Of a stretch of 14,067 nucleotides of DNA, positions 14,026 through 14,067 are shown in pieces. The stretch lies in NCBI GenBank assembly GCA_964594075.1, contig CAZQKW010000073.1, positions 1 through 14,067 on the forward strand, read 5' to 3'. This stretch comes from CAZQKW01 sp964594075 (GTDB lineage Bacteria; Desulfobacterota; WTBG01; CAIYCZ01). Each line of letters begins with the position of its first letter. The stretch's first letter is position 1. The notes beneath the pieces are model-generated. The model was not told the DNA's origin. It saw only the letters and a list, made by a program, of their open reading frames with translations, and made no database searches. A program made the position numbers and the translations under genes.

Positions 14026-14067
14026 CGTTTAGTGATGGCGTAAAGTGATTGCAAAAAAATACGGATT

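Noticed and set aside
14004..14067. Minus-strand frame at the right edge (ending near 14004) as the tail of an upstream gene
   Set aside because: Only about 20 codons are visible and all three frames are partly open, so a real gene end cannot be told from chance.
1..14067. CRISPR, prophage, integron, toxin-antitoxin or defence system
   Set aside because: No regularly spaced repeats and no integrase, intact transposase or defence-type domains were seen. Every long frame is a core or transport gene.

Overview
This window is core chromosome of a Gram-negative-type (diderm) bacterium, moderate in GC and densely packed with housekeeping genes. The outer-membrane inference rests on kdsB (CMP-Kdo synthetase, needed for lipopolysaccharide core). 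MutL carries the endonuclease metal-binding motif, which argues against the gamma-proteobacterial MutH-dependent repair type. RpoD has a conserved sigma 1.1 region and a long charged insert like those of Desulfobacterota or Omnitrophota and similar lineages. That placement is an impression from protein texture, not a demonstrated taxonomy. I see no intact mobile element, phage gene, CRISPR array or toxin-antitoxin pair.

Layout, plus strand. Bases 1-388 are AT-rich and hold no convincing gene. rpsU (ribosomal protein bS21) follows with its own rho-independent terminator. Then comes the macromolecular-synthesis order dnaG (primase) and rpoD (primary sigma factor), with a tRNA with anticodon CAU only 5 bases after the rpoD stop. 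A strong terminator closes this block. A second tightly packed block follows: a coiled-coil/C4 zinc-ribbon protein, RNase HI, mutS and mutL, whose coding regions touch or overlap at every junction. This block joins RNA:DNA hybrid removal to DNA mismatch repair.

Layout, minus strand (converging on mutL). Reading from the right edge leftwards: a candidate sigma-70 promoter, kdsB, a 60-base gap with two abutting perfect palindromes, pyrG (CTP synthase), a TSUP-family (TauE/SafE) membrane transporter, and possibly a tiny one-helix membrane peptide. pyrG makes CTP, which KdsB uses to activate Kdo, so the pair is metabolically coherent.

Overall the genes cover replication priming, transcription initiation, translation, mismatch repair, CTP supply and LPS precursor activation. 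I did not find a convincing novel system. The most useful second looks are the tRNA embedded in the rpoD transcript, the terminator with no room for a promoter ahead of the mismatch-repair block, the palindrome pair ahead of pyrG, and the small membrane ORF after the transporter.
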